Of a stretch of 64,000 bases of DNA, positions 1-9,486 are shown piece by piece. The number at the start of each line of letters is the position of its first letter. Positions within the stretch are counted from its first letter, which is position 1. This stretch comes from Limnohabitans_A sp048020265 (GTDB taxonomy: Bacteria > Pseudomonadota > Gammaproteobacteria > Burkholderiales > Burkholderiaceae_C), in the NCBI RefSeq assembly GCF_048020265.1, contig NZ_CP171843.1, forward strand, positions 2,852,001 to 2,916,000, in the 5' to 3' direction. The notes beneath the pieces were generated by a model that was not told where the DNA came from, made no database searches, and saw nothing but the letters and a program-made list of their open reading frames with translations. A program made the translations under genes and the position numbers.

Positions 1-1905
1 ATCGGCCAAAGCGCTCAGGTCGTCGGCCACTTGCTCCACCGTGAGCACGCCCTCCACATCGCGCGCCAGGGTGCGGAACTGCTCGGCGTGGTGGGCACGG
101 CGCAGCAAATTCAGCAGGCTTTCCTCGTCGTCTTCGCCCGTGCGCTGCAGCGCCACCAAGCGGGCCTGCAGCTCGCTCTCGAATTCGGCGGCATCAAAAC
201 GGCTGTCAAACAGGTTACCCCCGGCCAACTCGTCAATCACGCCCGGGTGTTGCAGCAGGTAACGGGCCGGCCACTTGGCCGCGCCCAGCAAGCGCAGCAG
301 GCGTTCGTGCACCGAGGGACGCTCGAGCATGAGGGCCAGGTAACTTTCGCGTCGCAGCAGGGGCTCAATCCAGTCGACCATGCGCAACACGGCTTCCTCG
401 CTAACACGCCCGACATCCAACCATTGGGCGGTGCGTTGCAGCAGGCGCATCAGGCGACCCCGGGCGTCGTCGCGCAGGGATTGCACACGCGGGTTATCGG
501 CCCACAAGGCCAGCCGCTCGCGCACCGGACCGCTGAAGTCACCCAGCACGGCATCAAGTTCGGCATGCTCACGGTTGTTTTTACCGTTCTTGCCGTTGCA
601 GCCCTTGCATTCACGATCACCGCCCAGCAAGGTGTCGAACTCCTGCGCCACCACCTCGCGGTGCGCATCCAGTTCACTCAAAAAATCCCCGACTGTGGCG
701 TGACCCAAGGTCTGCGCGATCCAGGCTAAATCGTCGTCACGGGTTGGCAACACGTGGGTTTGCTGGTCATCGAGGTACTGGATGCGGTGCTCCACCTGGC
801 GCAAAAACACATAAGCCGCGCCCAAGGCATCGGCCGTGGCCTGCGGCATGAGACCGGCCTTGGCCACACGCTGCAACGCGTCCAAAGTGGGGCGGGTACG
901 CAGCTCAGGAAACTGCCCGCCGCGCACCACCTGCAACAACTGCACCGTGAATTCGATCTCGCGGATACCGCCACGCGAGAGTTTCACATCATTGGCGCGT
1001 TCGGGGTGACCCGCGCTTCGCTTGGAGGCGTGGTCGCGGATTTGCTGATGCAAAGTACGCAACGACTCGAACACGTTGTAGTCGAGGTAGCGGCGGAACA
1101 CAAAAGGCAACACCACACCGCGCAGCGCCTGGGCCGAGCCGTTAACCACCGCGCTGCGGGGCGCGACCACGCGGCTTTTCATCCAGGCAAAGCGCTCCCA
1201 CTCACGGCCTTGCACCAGCAAATACTCTTCCAGCGCATCGAGTGAGACCACGCTGGGGCCGGAGTTGCCGTTGGGGCGCAGGGCCAAGTCCACCCGGAAC
1301 ACGAAGCCGTGCTCGGTGGTGTCGCCGATCAAGGCATACATGCGCTTGACCGCGCGGGTGAAGTACTCCTGGCACGAGACCTTGTTGCGGCCTTCGCTGT
1401 TGCCCAGTGTCTGGCCGTCTTCGTCATAAACATAAATCAGGTCAATGTCGCTCGACACGTTCAGCTCACGGGCGCCCAGTTTGCCCATGCCGATGATCCA
1501 CATCTCGGCCCGCTCACCGTTGGCCTTGGTGGGGGCACCGTGCAGGCCGTCCAGGTCGGCCACCACCTGCTGCCAGGCGATGTCCAGACTCACTTCGGCC
1601 AGCCAGGTCATGCCATGCGTGACCACCGCCAAATCGCCTTGGCGGCTGCAATCCAGACAAGCCAAACGCTCCAGGGTGAGCTGACGCAACACGCGCAAAG
1701 CCGCGCTGGTGTCCAGCCCCTTGGCCTGCAAAGCGGCATAGGCGGCACTCAGGCTTTCACGGGTGGGGGGGCCAGGCGGCAAAAGAAGCAACTCTGCGCC
1801 GTAGCGGCGGTGCAAGCGCTGCAGAAAACGTGAATACAAGGACAAATCGAGCGGACTGACATCATTTGCGGCGGGTACCTCGTCCATGGGCTGGCTGCGG
1901 GTCAT
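1..1905 (-). CDS. glnE: Glutamine synthetase adenylyltransferase/deadenylase, 3' part outside window
   Basis: GlnE adenylylates and deadenylylates glutamine synthetase in response to PII, setting nitrogen assimilation. The reverse strand is open for 635 codons from the start to the window edge; the family is about 900-950 residues, so the C-terminal third is missing. Visible family motifs are GKLGARELNVSSDIDLIYVY (nucleotidyltransferase, with the SDID aspartates) and GGIREIEFTVQLLQVVRGG. I prefer the ATG at 1905 because AGGA lies just upstream; an in-frame ATG at 1887 is the alternative. It diverges from yhdP with only 25 bases between the two starts. Identification is firm. Confidence 0.95.
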   Translation of the reverse strand, partial: MTRSQPMDEVPAANDVSPLDLSLYSRFLQRLHRRYGAELLLLPPGPPTRESLSAAYAALQAKGLDTSAALRVLRQLTLERLACLDCSRQGDLAVVTHGMTWLAEVSLDIAWQQVVADLDGLHGAPTKANGERAEMWIIGMGKLGARELNVSSDIDLIYVYDEDGQTLGNSEGRNKVSCQEYFTRAVKRMYALIGDTTEHGFVFRVDLALRPNGNSGPSVVSLDALEEYLLVQGREWERFAWMKSRVVAPRSAVVNGSAQALRGVVLPFVFRRYLDYNVFESLRTLHQQIRDHASKRSAGHPERANDVKLSRGGIREIEFTVQLLQVVRGGQFPELRTRPTLDALQRVAKAGLMPQATADALGAAYVFLRQVEHRIQYLDDQQTHVLPTRDDDLAWIAQTLGHATVGDFLSELDAHREVVAQEFDTLLGGDRECKGCNGKNGKNNREHAELDAVLGDFSGPVRERLALWADNPRVQSLRDDARGRLMRLLQRTAQWLDVGRVSEEAVLRMVDWIEPLLRRESYLALMLERPSVHERLLRLLGAAKWPARYLLQHPGVIDELAGGNLFDSRFDAAEFESELQARLVALQRTGEDDEESLLNLLRRAHHAEQFRTLARDVEGVLTVEQVADDLSALAD

Positions 1906-1930
1906 AATTCCTGCTGACTTTCTGATTCAA

Positions 1931-4900
1931 ATGTTTGTGCCGTCTTTGCCCACTTTCCCCCGCCTGACCCTAGTGCTGTCCCGCTTGATGCGGATCATGG
2001 CCTGGGTCCTGTTGGTGCTGGGCGTTTCATTGGGCATGGCTTGGACTGCCTTGCATTTTTGGATTGTGCCGCGAATCGACACGCACCGTCCCGCGCTGGA
2101 GCGCTTGGCCCAGAAAACCATCGGGGTTCCAGTGCGGATTGGTGAAATCTCGGCCGAATCAACGGGCTGGGTCCCCTCGTTTGAGTTGCGCAACATCGAA
2201 CTGCTCGACCCCGAGGGACGCACCGCCTTGCGACTGCCCAAGGTCATGGTCGCGATCAGCGTGCGCTCGGTGCTGGGCTTGAAACTGGAACAACTGGTGC
2301 TGGATGGCCCAGAGCTCGATGTCCGGCAGATGGCCAATGGACGCTGGCGCGTGGCCGGGCTCGATTGGACGACTCAAAAGGGCGGCGACAACGCCGCGGC
2401 CGATTGGCTGTTCGCGCAACGCGAAGTCATTGTACGTGGCGGCACGCTGCATTGGACCCGCGAGGGCGCAACGCCAGATGCGGCGCAAACAGAGCCGGTT
2501 TCGGTCACACTGTCTTTGCGCGAGTTGGACCTGGTGCTGCGCAATTCGGCCAGACACCACGATGTTCGCCTGGACGCCACCCCACCCGACGACTGGGGTC
2601 AACGCTTTGTCACGGTGGGCCGCTTCAAGCGCAACCTCTTGTCGATCCATCCGGGTCGGTGGGCCGACTGGACCGGTCAGCTCTACAGTTACTTTCCCCA
2701 AATGGATGTGGCGCAACTGAGCCCTTACATGCCGGCAGGCGTGAAGGTGACATCGGGCCAAGGCAGCTTGCGTCTGTGGAACGACGTGAGCAACGGCCAG
2801 TGGGCTGGCGGCGTGGCCGATGTCGACCTGACCGAGCTGCAAACCCGCTGGGCGCAAGACGAGACACCGCTGGCCTTTGAGCGTTTATCGGGTCGTTTGA
2901 GCGGCCGGGTCAGTCCACTGGGCTTCGAAGTCTCGACGCAACACCTGGCCTTTGTGAGCGACCAAGGCCTGGCCTGGCCCGGCGGCAATGCCTCGCTGAC
3001 CTACACCTACCCTCTCGGCAAAAACGCAGCCAGCGGTCAACTGCAAGCCGACCATCTGGACCTGTTGGCGCTGCGCGAAGTGGCCTTGCGCACGCCTTTG
3101 CCAGCCGTATGGCGTCAACGCCTGCAACAGCAAACCGTCAGCGGCGAAGTCGACGCGTTGCAGTGGCGTTGGCAAGGCGATTGGCAATCGCCACAGCGCT
3201 ATGACGGACAAGTCACCTTGCAGAAGTTGTCACTGCCACCGCCGACCACACGCCAAGGCGAAAACCAATCGCGCTGGCCTGGCGTACAAGGCGCGCAAGC
3301 CCAACTGAAATTGAACCAGGACGGCGGGCGACTTGAACTGAACATGGGTGCTGACGGGGCCGTGTTTTTGCCGGGCATCCTGGAGGACGCCGAGGTGCGT
3401 GTGCAGTCTTTGCATGCGCAAGCGGTTTTCAAACGCGAGAACTCACAGTGGCGCGTGCCCGACTGGAAACTTGAGCTGACCAACGCGGACCTGCAAGGCC
3501 AATGGCAAGGCCAATGGAACCCCGCCCCCCAAGGCCAAGGCCCCGGCACGCTGGACCTGCAAGGCAAGATCAAGCAGGCCAACGCGGCGCAGGCGCACCG
3601 CTACCTGCCGCTGTCACTGCCCGCGAACGTGCGCCAGTACGTGCGGGACGCGGTGGCCAAGGGGATCTATTCGGACGTGCAAGTCAAGATCAAGGGCGAT
3701 CTGGCCAAGCTGCCCTTTGCCACCTCCAAGGACGGCGACTTCAGGTTTGCCGGACGCGTCCAGGACGTAGAGCTCGATTACCTGCCTGCGGCCCTGCTGC
3801 CCCCCAAAACCCTGCCCTGGCCACGGTTGCACAAATTGAGTGGCCAACTCGTCTTTGACCACCTGGGCATGAAGCTGAGCGACGCCAGCGCCCGCGCAGG
3901 CGACCCCCGAACGGGTCTCCTCTTGACCGCAGGCCAGGTGGACATCGCCGACATGTTGAACACCCCTGTGCTGAACGTTTCGGCCGAGAACAAAGGGCCC
4001 GCTGCACAGGTGCTGACCCTGGTGCAGAAATCACCTCTGGACGCCATGCTCTCGGGCGCTTTGCGCCAAACCCAGGCCACGGGCAATGTTCAGACCCGCT
4101 TCAAATTGGCCGTGCCGCTGCTCACCCCCCAAAACACCAAGCTGCAAGGCACCGTGATACTGGGCGGCAACGATGTGCGCATGACGCCCGACTCACCCCT
4201 GCTGGAAAAGCTCCAAGGCACGGTGCAGTTCAGCGAAACCGGTTTCAGCCTGAGCGGCACGCAAGGGCGTCTGTTGGGTGGGCCAGTTCGAATCGAGGGC
4301 GGCACGCGTCCGAGCGCTGGCACAGCCAGCACCGAGAGCGCATTGCAATTGCGTGCCCAAGGCCAGATCACGGCCGAAGGGATTCGCCAAGCCAAAGAAA
4401 TCAGCCCGCTCAACGCTTGGGCCCAACACGCCACGGGTGCCACCAGTTACAGCGCACAGCTGGGCTGGCGACAAGGACAACCTGAATTCACCTTTCAAAG
4501 CCAGCTCGACGGCCTGGCCTTGAAACTGCCCGCCCCGCTGGGCAAGGTGGCAAATGCCAGCATGCCGGTTTCTTTGCGCACGCGGGTACAAGGTACTGGC
4601 AGCACCTTGCGAGACCAACTGCAACTGGAATGGGGCAGTGTGGCCTCGGCCCTTTATGTGCGTGATTTGTCGGGCCCAGAGCCTGTGGTCCTGCGCGGCA
4701 GCCTGACCCTGGGCCTGCCGGCCTCACAAGCCCCGGCACTGCCCGCCACAGGCGTCACCGCTGCGGTGACCCTCGACCGTTTTGCGGTCGACGAATGGCA
4801 AAGCCTGTTGCCCACTGAACTGAACGCCGCGAGCCCAAACGCCCCAGGCAAAACGGCCTGGCCAGCCTACGGACCCACACGTATTGGCCTGCAGGCCAAC

Positions 4901-6019
4901 ACACTCACCGCCGATGGCCGCACATTGCACCAAGTGGCGGCAGGCGGCGTGCGCGAGGGGAACACATGGCGGGTCAATGTCGATGCCAGAGAGCTCAACG
5001 GCCACGTGCTGTACCGCCAACCCACCGGCGATCAATTAGGCCACCTGTTTGCACGCCTGTCGCGTCTGAATTTGCCTCCCTCCAGCGTGGCCGAAGTGGA
5101 AGGTCTGCTCGAAGCCCCCCCGGTCAACCTGCCCTCTCTGGACATCGTGGTCGAACAGCTGGAGCTGCGCGGAAAAAAGCTCGGCCGCATCGAAATCGAA
5201 GCCCTCAACACCGAGCAGCCCAAAACCCGAATCAAAGCCAGCCCCGAGTGGCAGCTGAACAAATTCAACATCACCGTCCCCGAGGCCAGCTTGCGTAGCA
5301 CCGGGCGCTGGCTGACCATGGCCGAAGGTGGTCAGCAGCGCAAGACCGAAATGAATTTCAAGCTGGACATTTCAGACGCCGGGGCTTTGCTGACGCGCCT
5401 GGGCACGCCCAACGCCTTGCGCGGCGGCACAGGCCAACTCGAAGGGGCGGTGAACTGGCAAGGCTCGCCACTGGCGCTGCATTACCCCAGCATGTCCGGC
5501 CAATTTGCGGTCAAGATGGGCCGTGGCCAGTTCCTCAAAGCCGATGCAGGGGCTGCCAAGTTGCTAGGGGTCTTGAGCCTGCAAGCGTTGCCGCGACGCT
5601 TGCTGCTGGATTTTCGCGATGTCTTTTACGAAGGCTTTGCCTTTGACTCGGTGCGTGGCGACGTCAGCATCTCACAGGGCATCGCCTACACGCGCAACAT
5701 GCAAATCAAAGGTGTGAACGCGCTGGTCCAGCTCGACGGCTCGGCTGACATCGCCCAGGAAACCCAAAAGCTGCGGGTGGTGATTTTGCCGGCGCTTGAT
5801 GCGGGCACGGCCTCCCTGGTGGCGGGCATCGCCGTCAACCCCGTGGTGGGCCTGACGGCTTTTCTGGCGCAGCTGTTCTTGCAAAATCCCTTGATCAAAG
5901 CCAACACCCAGGAATTCCTGATCGACGGCAGCTGGGCCGACCCTCGGGTCACCAAAATCAACGGCACAGCCGATGGCAAGAGCCCGGCTGGAAGCAACAC
6001 CTCCCCTGAAGCCCGATGA
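1931..6019 (+). CDS. yhdP: YhdP family AsmA-like envelope protein
   Basis: A 1362-residue protein of the YhdP/TIGR02099 family. E. coli YhdP is an inner-membrane-anchored bridge protein that, with TamB and YdbH, helps move phospholipids to the outer membrane. The sequence shows one N-terminal membrane segment (around IMAWVLLVLGVSLGMAW, residues 22-40), then a very long beta-rich periplasmic region and a C-terminal AsmA-like part (residues about 1200-1330). The start at 1931 lacks a clear Shine-Dalgarno; 1988 is another in-frame ATG. The stop overlaps the start of the following histidine kinase (ATGA), suggesting translational coupling. Confidence 0.88.
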   Translation: MFVPSLPTFPRLTLVLSRLMRIMAWVLLVLGVSLGMAWTALHFWIVPRIDTHRPALERLAQKTIGVPVRIGEISAESTGWVPSFELRNIELLDPEGRTALRLPKVMVAISVRSVLGLKLEQLVLDGPELDVRQMANGRWRVAGLDWTTQKGGDNAAADWLFAQREVIVRGGTLHWTREGATPDAAQTEPVSVTLSLRELDLVLRNSARHHDVRLDATPPDDWGQRFVTVGRFKRNLLSIHPGRWADWTGQLYSYFPQMDVAQLSPYMPAGVKVTSGQGSLRLWNDVSNGQWAGGVADVDLTELQTRWAQDETPLAFERLSGRLSGRVSPLGFEVSTQHLAFVSDQGLAWPGGNASLTYTYPLGKNAASGQLQADHLDLLALREVALRTPLPAVWRQRLQQQTVSGEVDALQWRWQGDWQSPQRYDGQVTLQKLSLPPPTTRQGENQSRWPGVQGAQAQLKLNQDGGRLELNMGADGAVFLPGILEDAEVRVQSLHAQAVFKRENSQWRVPDWKLELTNADLQGQWQGQWNPAPQGQGPGTLDLQGKIKQANAAQAHRYLPLSLPANVRQYVRDAVAKGIYSDVQVKIKGDLAKLPFATSKDGDFRFAGRVQDVELDYLPAALLPPKTLPWPRLHKLSGQLVFDHLGMKLSDASARAGDPRTGLLLTAGQVDIADMLNTPVLNVSAENKGPAAQVLTLVQKSPLDAMLSGALRQTQATGNVQTRFKLAVPLLTPQNTKLQGTVILGGNDVRMTPDSPLLEKLQGTVQFSETGFSLSGTQGRLLGGPVRIEGGTRPSAGTASTESALQLRAQGQITAEGIRQAKEISPLNAWAQHATGATSYSAQLGWRQGQPEFTFQSQLDGLALKLPAPLGKVANASMPVSLRTRVQGTGSTLRDQLQLEWGSVASALYVRDLSGPEPVVLRGSLTLGLPASQAPALPATGVTAAVTLDRFAVDEWQSLLPTELNAASPNAPGKTAWPAYGPTRIGLQANTLTADGRTLHQVAAGGVREGNTWRVNVDARELNGHVLYRQPTGDQLGHLFARLSRLNLPPSSVAEVEGLLEAPPVNLPSLDIVVEQLELRGKKLGRIEIEALNTEQPKTRIKASPEWQLNKFNITVPEASLRSTGRWLTMAEGGQQRKTEMNFKLDISDAGALLTRLGTPNALRGGTGQLEGAVNWQGSPLALHYPSMSGQFAVKMGRGQFLKADAGAAKLLGVLSLQALPRRLLLDFRDVFYEGFAFDSVRGDVSISQGIAYTRNMQIKGVNALVQLDGSADIAQETQKLRVVILPALDAGTASLVAGIAVNPVVGLTAFLAQLFLQNPLIKANTQEFLIDGSWADPRVTKINGTADGKSPAGSNTSPEAR

Positions 6020-8097
6020 CAATGCGCGGCGCACCTGGCCTGATGGCCGCATGGCAAAGACAACTGAACCGGATCAGTGCCCAGCTCGACAAGGCCTTGC
6101 CCTGGGGGTCCGGGCGACGCTCCTTGTGGGCAGCGCTGATCGCCCTGGTGCTGGCCGTGCTGGCCACCCTGGTGTGGTTGGCCGGCCGCTACGAAGCCAG
6201 CCAGGTGCAGGCCGAGCTGGAGCGCGACACCGCCGATGCGGTAGGTGATTTGCGCAGCAGCTTGTCCAGGCAGGTGCAGGCATTGCAGGCCTTGCAATCG
6301 GGCCATTTCGCGCCGGCCAACTGGCTGCCCGAAGCTTTGGGTTTGTTGCGCGACAACCGGGACTGGTTGCGCGTGGAGTGGCGCGACAAAACCTGGCAAT
6401 TGCAAGCGTTTGCCGATTCGCCCTTGCGTGCGCCCGCGTTTGAGCGCATTTCGCGCAACGAAGTCCTAAACGAAGCCAACCAGGCCTGCCAACGGGCCAG
6501 GCGCCTGAACGGCCCCGCTTACTCCAGCACCTATTTTTTGCCGCAAAGCAACGGTCTGGGCATCGAAGTCATGGAGTTGTGTCTGCCCGTCACGCAAAAC
6601 GGCGAATGGGTGGGTTTCACGGTCGTGACCTACAGCCTGCAAGAGCTGCTGACTGAGCGCCTGGGCAGCACCTTTGGGCGCAGGAACGAATTGTCTTTCA
6701 TCGAACCGGATGGCACACGACTGGCCATTGCCGGTGCGCAACGCCGTGAGCGGCGGGTGTTCACCAGCCAGCAATTGGTGGATTTGCCGGGCAACACCTT
6801 GCTGCTGCGCATGGATGGCCGGCGGGGCGAGCCGGACCTGTTCCCGAATGTGCTCACGGCCTTGGTCACGGGCATGTCGATCGCGCTGATCACGGTGATG
6901 GTGTTGCTGACCAAAGACGCCCGCAGGCGTCTGAAGGCCGAACGCGATCTGGCCGACGCGCTGGCTTTTCGCAAAGCCATGGAAGACTCCTTGGTCACGG
7001 GCTTGCGTGCACGCGATCTGCAAGGCCGCATCACCTATGTGAACCCCGCGTTTTGCCAAATGGTGGGCTGGGAGGCCAATGCCCTGATCGGCCAGAACGC
7101 CCCCATGCCTTATTGGCCCCCCGAAATGGTGGACGAATACCAGCAGCGTCAGGCCATCCGCATGGCGGGCAATGCATCACCCAGAGAGGGTTTTGAATCG
7201 GTCTTCATGCGCCAGGACGGCACCCGCTTTCCAGTGCTCATCATCGAGGCCCCCCTAATCAGCGTGCAGGGCGAACAGACCGGCTGGATGGGCGCGGTCA
7301 TCGACATCAGCGAGCAGCGACGCATCGAAGAACTCTCGCGGGCAAGCCAGGACCGCCTGCAAGCCACGGCACGTCTGGCCACCGTGGGCGAAATGGCGTC
7401 CTTGCTCAGCCATGAGCTGAACCAGCCTTTGGCCGCGATCGCCAGTTATGCCAACGGCTCGCTCAACCTGCTCAAGGACCCGCAGGCCGAACCGCAAACC
7501 CTGGACGACGTGCACATGGCCCTGCGCCGCATCGCCGAACAGGCCGAGCGGGCCGGGCGCGTCATCAACAGCGTGCACGACTTTGTGCGCCGTCGCGACC
7601 AAGCGCGTGAAGCCGTACAACCCCAGGCTTTACTGGACGCCATCGCCCCGCTGGTCAACTTGCAAGCACGCAAACTGCAGGTGCGCGTGCACATGCGGGT
7701 GGACGCCCGACTGCCTGCTGTGTGGTGCGACCGCACCATGGTCGAGCAAGTTCTGCTCAACCTGGCACGCAACGGCATGCAGGCCATGGATTTGCCACAC
7801 TGCCGTGACAGGGTGCTGGTGCTGCAGGTGCAACTGGCCACGCCCAAACAAGAACAAGCGGGCGTGGCGTTTTCTGTGACCGACCTGGGTGCAGGCATTG
7901 CGCCCGATGTGGCGGCCCAACTGTTCAACCCTTTCTTCACCACCAAGCCCGAAGGCATGGGCCTGGGCCTGAGTCTGTGCCGCACCGTGGTGGAGCAGCA
8001 TGGGGGACAGCTGGAGTTTGAGCCCCACAGCCCCAAGGGAACCGTGTTCCGCTTCACGCTGCCCACAGTGAGCGGCCCGGCCGCGCACACCGCCTAA
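6016..8097 (+). CDS. Membrane PAS-domain sensor histidine kinase
   Basis: A 693-residue sensor kinase. A first membrane helix (about 36-57) and a second (about 288-304) bracket a periplasmic sensor region. A PAS domain follows (about 320-435), then a HisKA dimerisation domain with phospho-acceptor H466 in SHELNQPL, and a HATPase domain (N box NLARNGMQAM, G boxes DLGAGIAPD and GMGLGLSL). The architecture resembles DctB/FixL-type kinases. The start overlaps the yhdP stop and the cognate response regulator begins nine bases after its end. The ligand cannot be read from the sequence. Confidence 0.9.
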   Translation: MTMRGAPGLMAAWQRQLNRISAQLDKALPWGSGRRSLWAALIALVLAVLATLVWLAGRYEASQVQAELERDTADAVGDLRSSLSRQVQALQALQSGHFAPANWLPEALGLLRDNRDWLRVEWRDKTWQLQAFADSPLRAPAFERISRNEVLNEANQACQRARRLNGPAYSSTYFLPQSNGLGIEVMELCLPVTQNGEWVGFTVVTYSLQELLTERLGSTFGRRNELSFIEPDGTRLAIAGAQRRERRVFTSQQLVDLPGNTLLLRMDGRRGEPDLFPNVLTALVTGMSIALITVMVLLTKDARRRLKAERDLADALAFRKAMEDSLVTGLRARDLQGRITYVNPAFCQMVGWEANALIGQNAPMPYWPPEMVDEYQQRQAIRMAGNASPREGFESVFMRQDGTRFPVLIIEAPLISVQGEQTGWMGAVIDISEQRRIEELSRASQDRLQATARLATVGEMASLLSHELNQPLAAIASYANGSLNLLKDPQAEPQTLDDVHMALRRIAEQAERAGRVINSVHDFVRRRDQAREAVQPQALLDAIAPLVNLQARKLQVRVHMRVDARLPAVWCDRTMVEQVLLNLARNGMQAMDLPHCRDRVLVLQVQLATPKQEQAGVAFSVTDLGAGIAPDVAAQLFNPFFTTKPEGMGLGLSLCRTVVEQHGGQLEFEPHSPKGTVFRFTLPTVSGPAAHTA

Positions 8098-8106
8098 AAT
8101 CGCGCC

Positions 8107-8757
8107 ATGCAACCCCCTTTTGACAGCATGGTCTACATCGTCGACGACGACATCAGCGTGCGCGAAGGCATGGCCTGGTTGCTGCGCACAAGGCGCTTGC
8201 TCAGCGAGTCCTACGACAGCGCCGAAGCCTTTTTGGAGATGCTGGAGGCGGCCGCTTCACAAGCCAACGCCACACCCCTGCCCCAGCAGGCCGGGTGTAT
8301 CTTGCTGGATGTGCGCATGCCGGGCATGAGTGGCCTGGCCTTGTTTGAACACCTGCAAGCCAGCGGCATCGCCCAGGCTTGGCCAGTGATCTTCCTGACC
8401 GGCCATGCGGATGTACCCACTGCGGTGGACAGCGTCAAACGCGGTGCCTTTGATTTTTGTGAAAAACCCTTTTCAGACAACGCTCTGGTCGATCGGGTGG
8501 AACAGGCCTTGCGCTTGTCCCAAGACCGCTTGCAGGCACGCACCCAACAGATCTTTTTACAATCGCGCCTGGGCGAATTGACCGACCGGGAACGCGATGT
8601 GATGCGCCTGGTCGTGGAAGGGCTGCCCAACAAACTGATCGCCGACCAACTCGACATCAGCGTGCGCACGGTCGAAGTACACCGCTCGCGCGTTTTCGAC
8701 AAGATGGAGGTCAAGTCGGCCGTCGAATTGGCCAACCTGATGCGAACATTGACATGA
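8107..8757 (+). CDS. FixJ/NarL-type response regulator (REC + LuxR HTH)
   Basis: A 216-residue regulator, presumed partner of the preceding kinase. The receiver domain has the acidic pair in YIVDDD, phospho-acceptor D68 in LLDVRMPG (pushed back by an insertion around residues 48-60), a Thr in FLTGHAD and Lys in CEKPFSD. A LuxR-type helix-turn-helix follows from about residue 155 (LTDRERDVMRLVVEGLPNK...VEVHRSRV). The family normally activates transcription after phosphorylation-driven dimerisation. Its stop overlaps the start of the NlpC gene (ATGA), so the wall hydrolase is in the same transcription unit. Confidence 0.9.
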   Translation: MQPPFDSMVYIVDDDISVREGMAWLLRTRRLLSESYDSAEAFLEMLEAAASQANATPLPQQAGCILLDVRMPGMSGLALFEHLQASGIAQAWPVIFLTGHADVPTAVDSVKRGAFDFCEKPFSDNALVDRVEQALRLSQDRLQARTQQIFLQSRLGELTDRERDVMRLVVEGLPNKLIADQLDISVRTVEVHRSRVFDKMEVKSAVELANLMRTLT

Positions 8758-9326
8758 GCCAGTCCACGGACACAAGCCGAGCCTTCCACACCTTCGTGCG
8801 CACGGGCCTGAGCACTCTGCTCACCGGTCTGGCTCTGCTTGTGGTGGGCTGCTCGTCTGCCCCTGTGCTGACAAACAAGCAGACAGCGCCCGCCCATGGG
8901 CCAGAGCTTTCGTCTGACCCCCAGACGGCTGCGACCCCGGATTACCACCCCAAACGCAATGACCTGGCCCTGTTTGCCATGTCCTTGCTGGACACGCCTT
9001 ACAGCTGGGGCGGCCGAGGACCTGCCACGGGGTTTGACTGTTCAGGCCTCGTGTCGCACGTTTTCCGGGAAGCGGCGGGTTTGCCCGTCAAGGGCACATC
9101 GGCCGATTTGGGCCAAAAGTCACGGCCCATCGACCGCACCCGCATTCAGCCGGGTGATCTGGTGTTCTTCAACACCTTGGGAGCGCGGCATTCGCATGTG
9201 GGCATTTATGTGGGTGGCGGCCGCTTTGTGCATGCCAGCAATCCCCGCACCGGCGTGCGCATGGACCAGCTGAGCAACCGCTATTACGCCCAGCGTTTTG
9301 AAGGCGCCGGAACGCTGCTGGACTGA
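8754..9326 (+). CDS. NlpC/P60 family lipoprotein, cell-wall peptidase (C40)
   Basis: A 190-residue putative murein endopeptidase. The N-terminal signal ends in a lipobox (LLVVGC), so it is probably an outer-membrane-anchored lipoprotein. The NlpC/P60 domain covers about residues 70-190, with catalytic Cys in FDCSGLVSHVF, the catalytic His in HSHVGIYVGGGRFVHASN and the GDLVFF strand typical of the family. These enzymes cut D-gamma-Glu to diamino-acid bonds in peptidoglycan stems. It is translationally coupled to the response regulator upstream, which suggests envelope-related control. Confidence 0.9.
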   Translation: MSQSTDTSRAFHTFVRTGLSTLLTGLALLVVGCSSAPVLTNKQTAPAHGPELSSDPQTAATPDYHPKRNDLALFAMSLLDTPYSWGGRGPATGFDCSGLVSHVFREAAGLPVKGTSADLGQKSRPIDRTRIQPGDLVFFNTLGARHSHVGIYVGGGRFVHASNPRTGVRMDQLSNRYYAQRFEGAGTLLD

Positions 9327-9348
9327 GCCCCTCTCGTCAACGTCCCAA

Positions 9349-9486
9349 TCAGGGCTTTTGATCGTCTTGTGCTTTTTTGTCGGCCGTCGGCAATTCGCCC
9401 TTGTTTCGGCCGGAAAACATGGTCCACCACACAATCACGACGAAGAGCACCAGGGCCAACAAGGCTTCCAGCAAAATAAGCGCCAT
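9349..9486 (-). CDS. Small single-pass membrane protein, unknown function
   Basis: A 45-residue frame with one hydrophobic helix near the N-terminus (ILLEALLALVLFVVIVWW) and a charged, lysine-rich tail. The pattern of helix, WWTMFSGR and polar tail looks like a genuine small membrane protein. Its start codon shares the CATG at 9484-9487 with the mltA start on the other strand, so the two genes diverge with no space between. No good ribosome binding site is visible. The coding call rests on the helix/tail composition only; I do not recognise a named family. Confidence 0.55.
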   Translation of the reverse strand: MALILLEALLALVLFVVIVWWTMFSGRNKGELPTADKKAQDDQKP

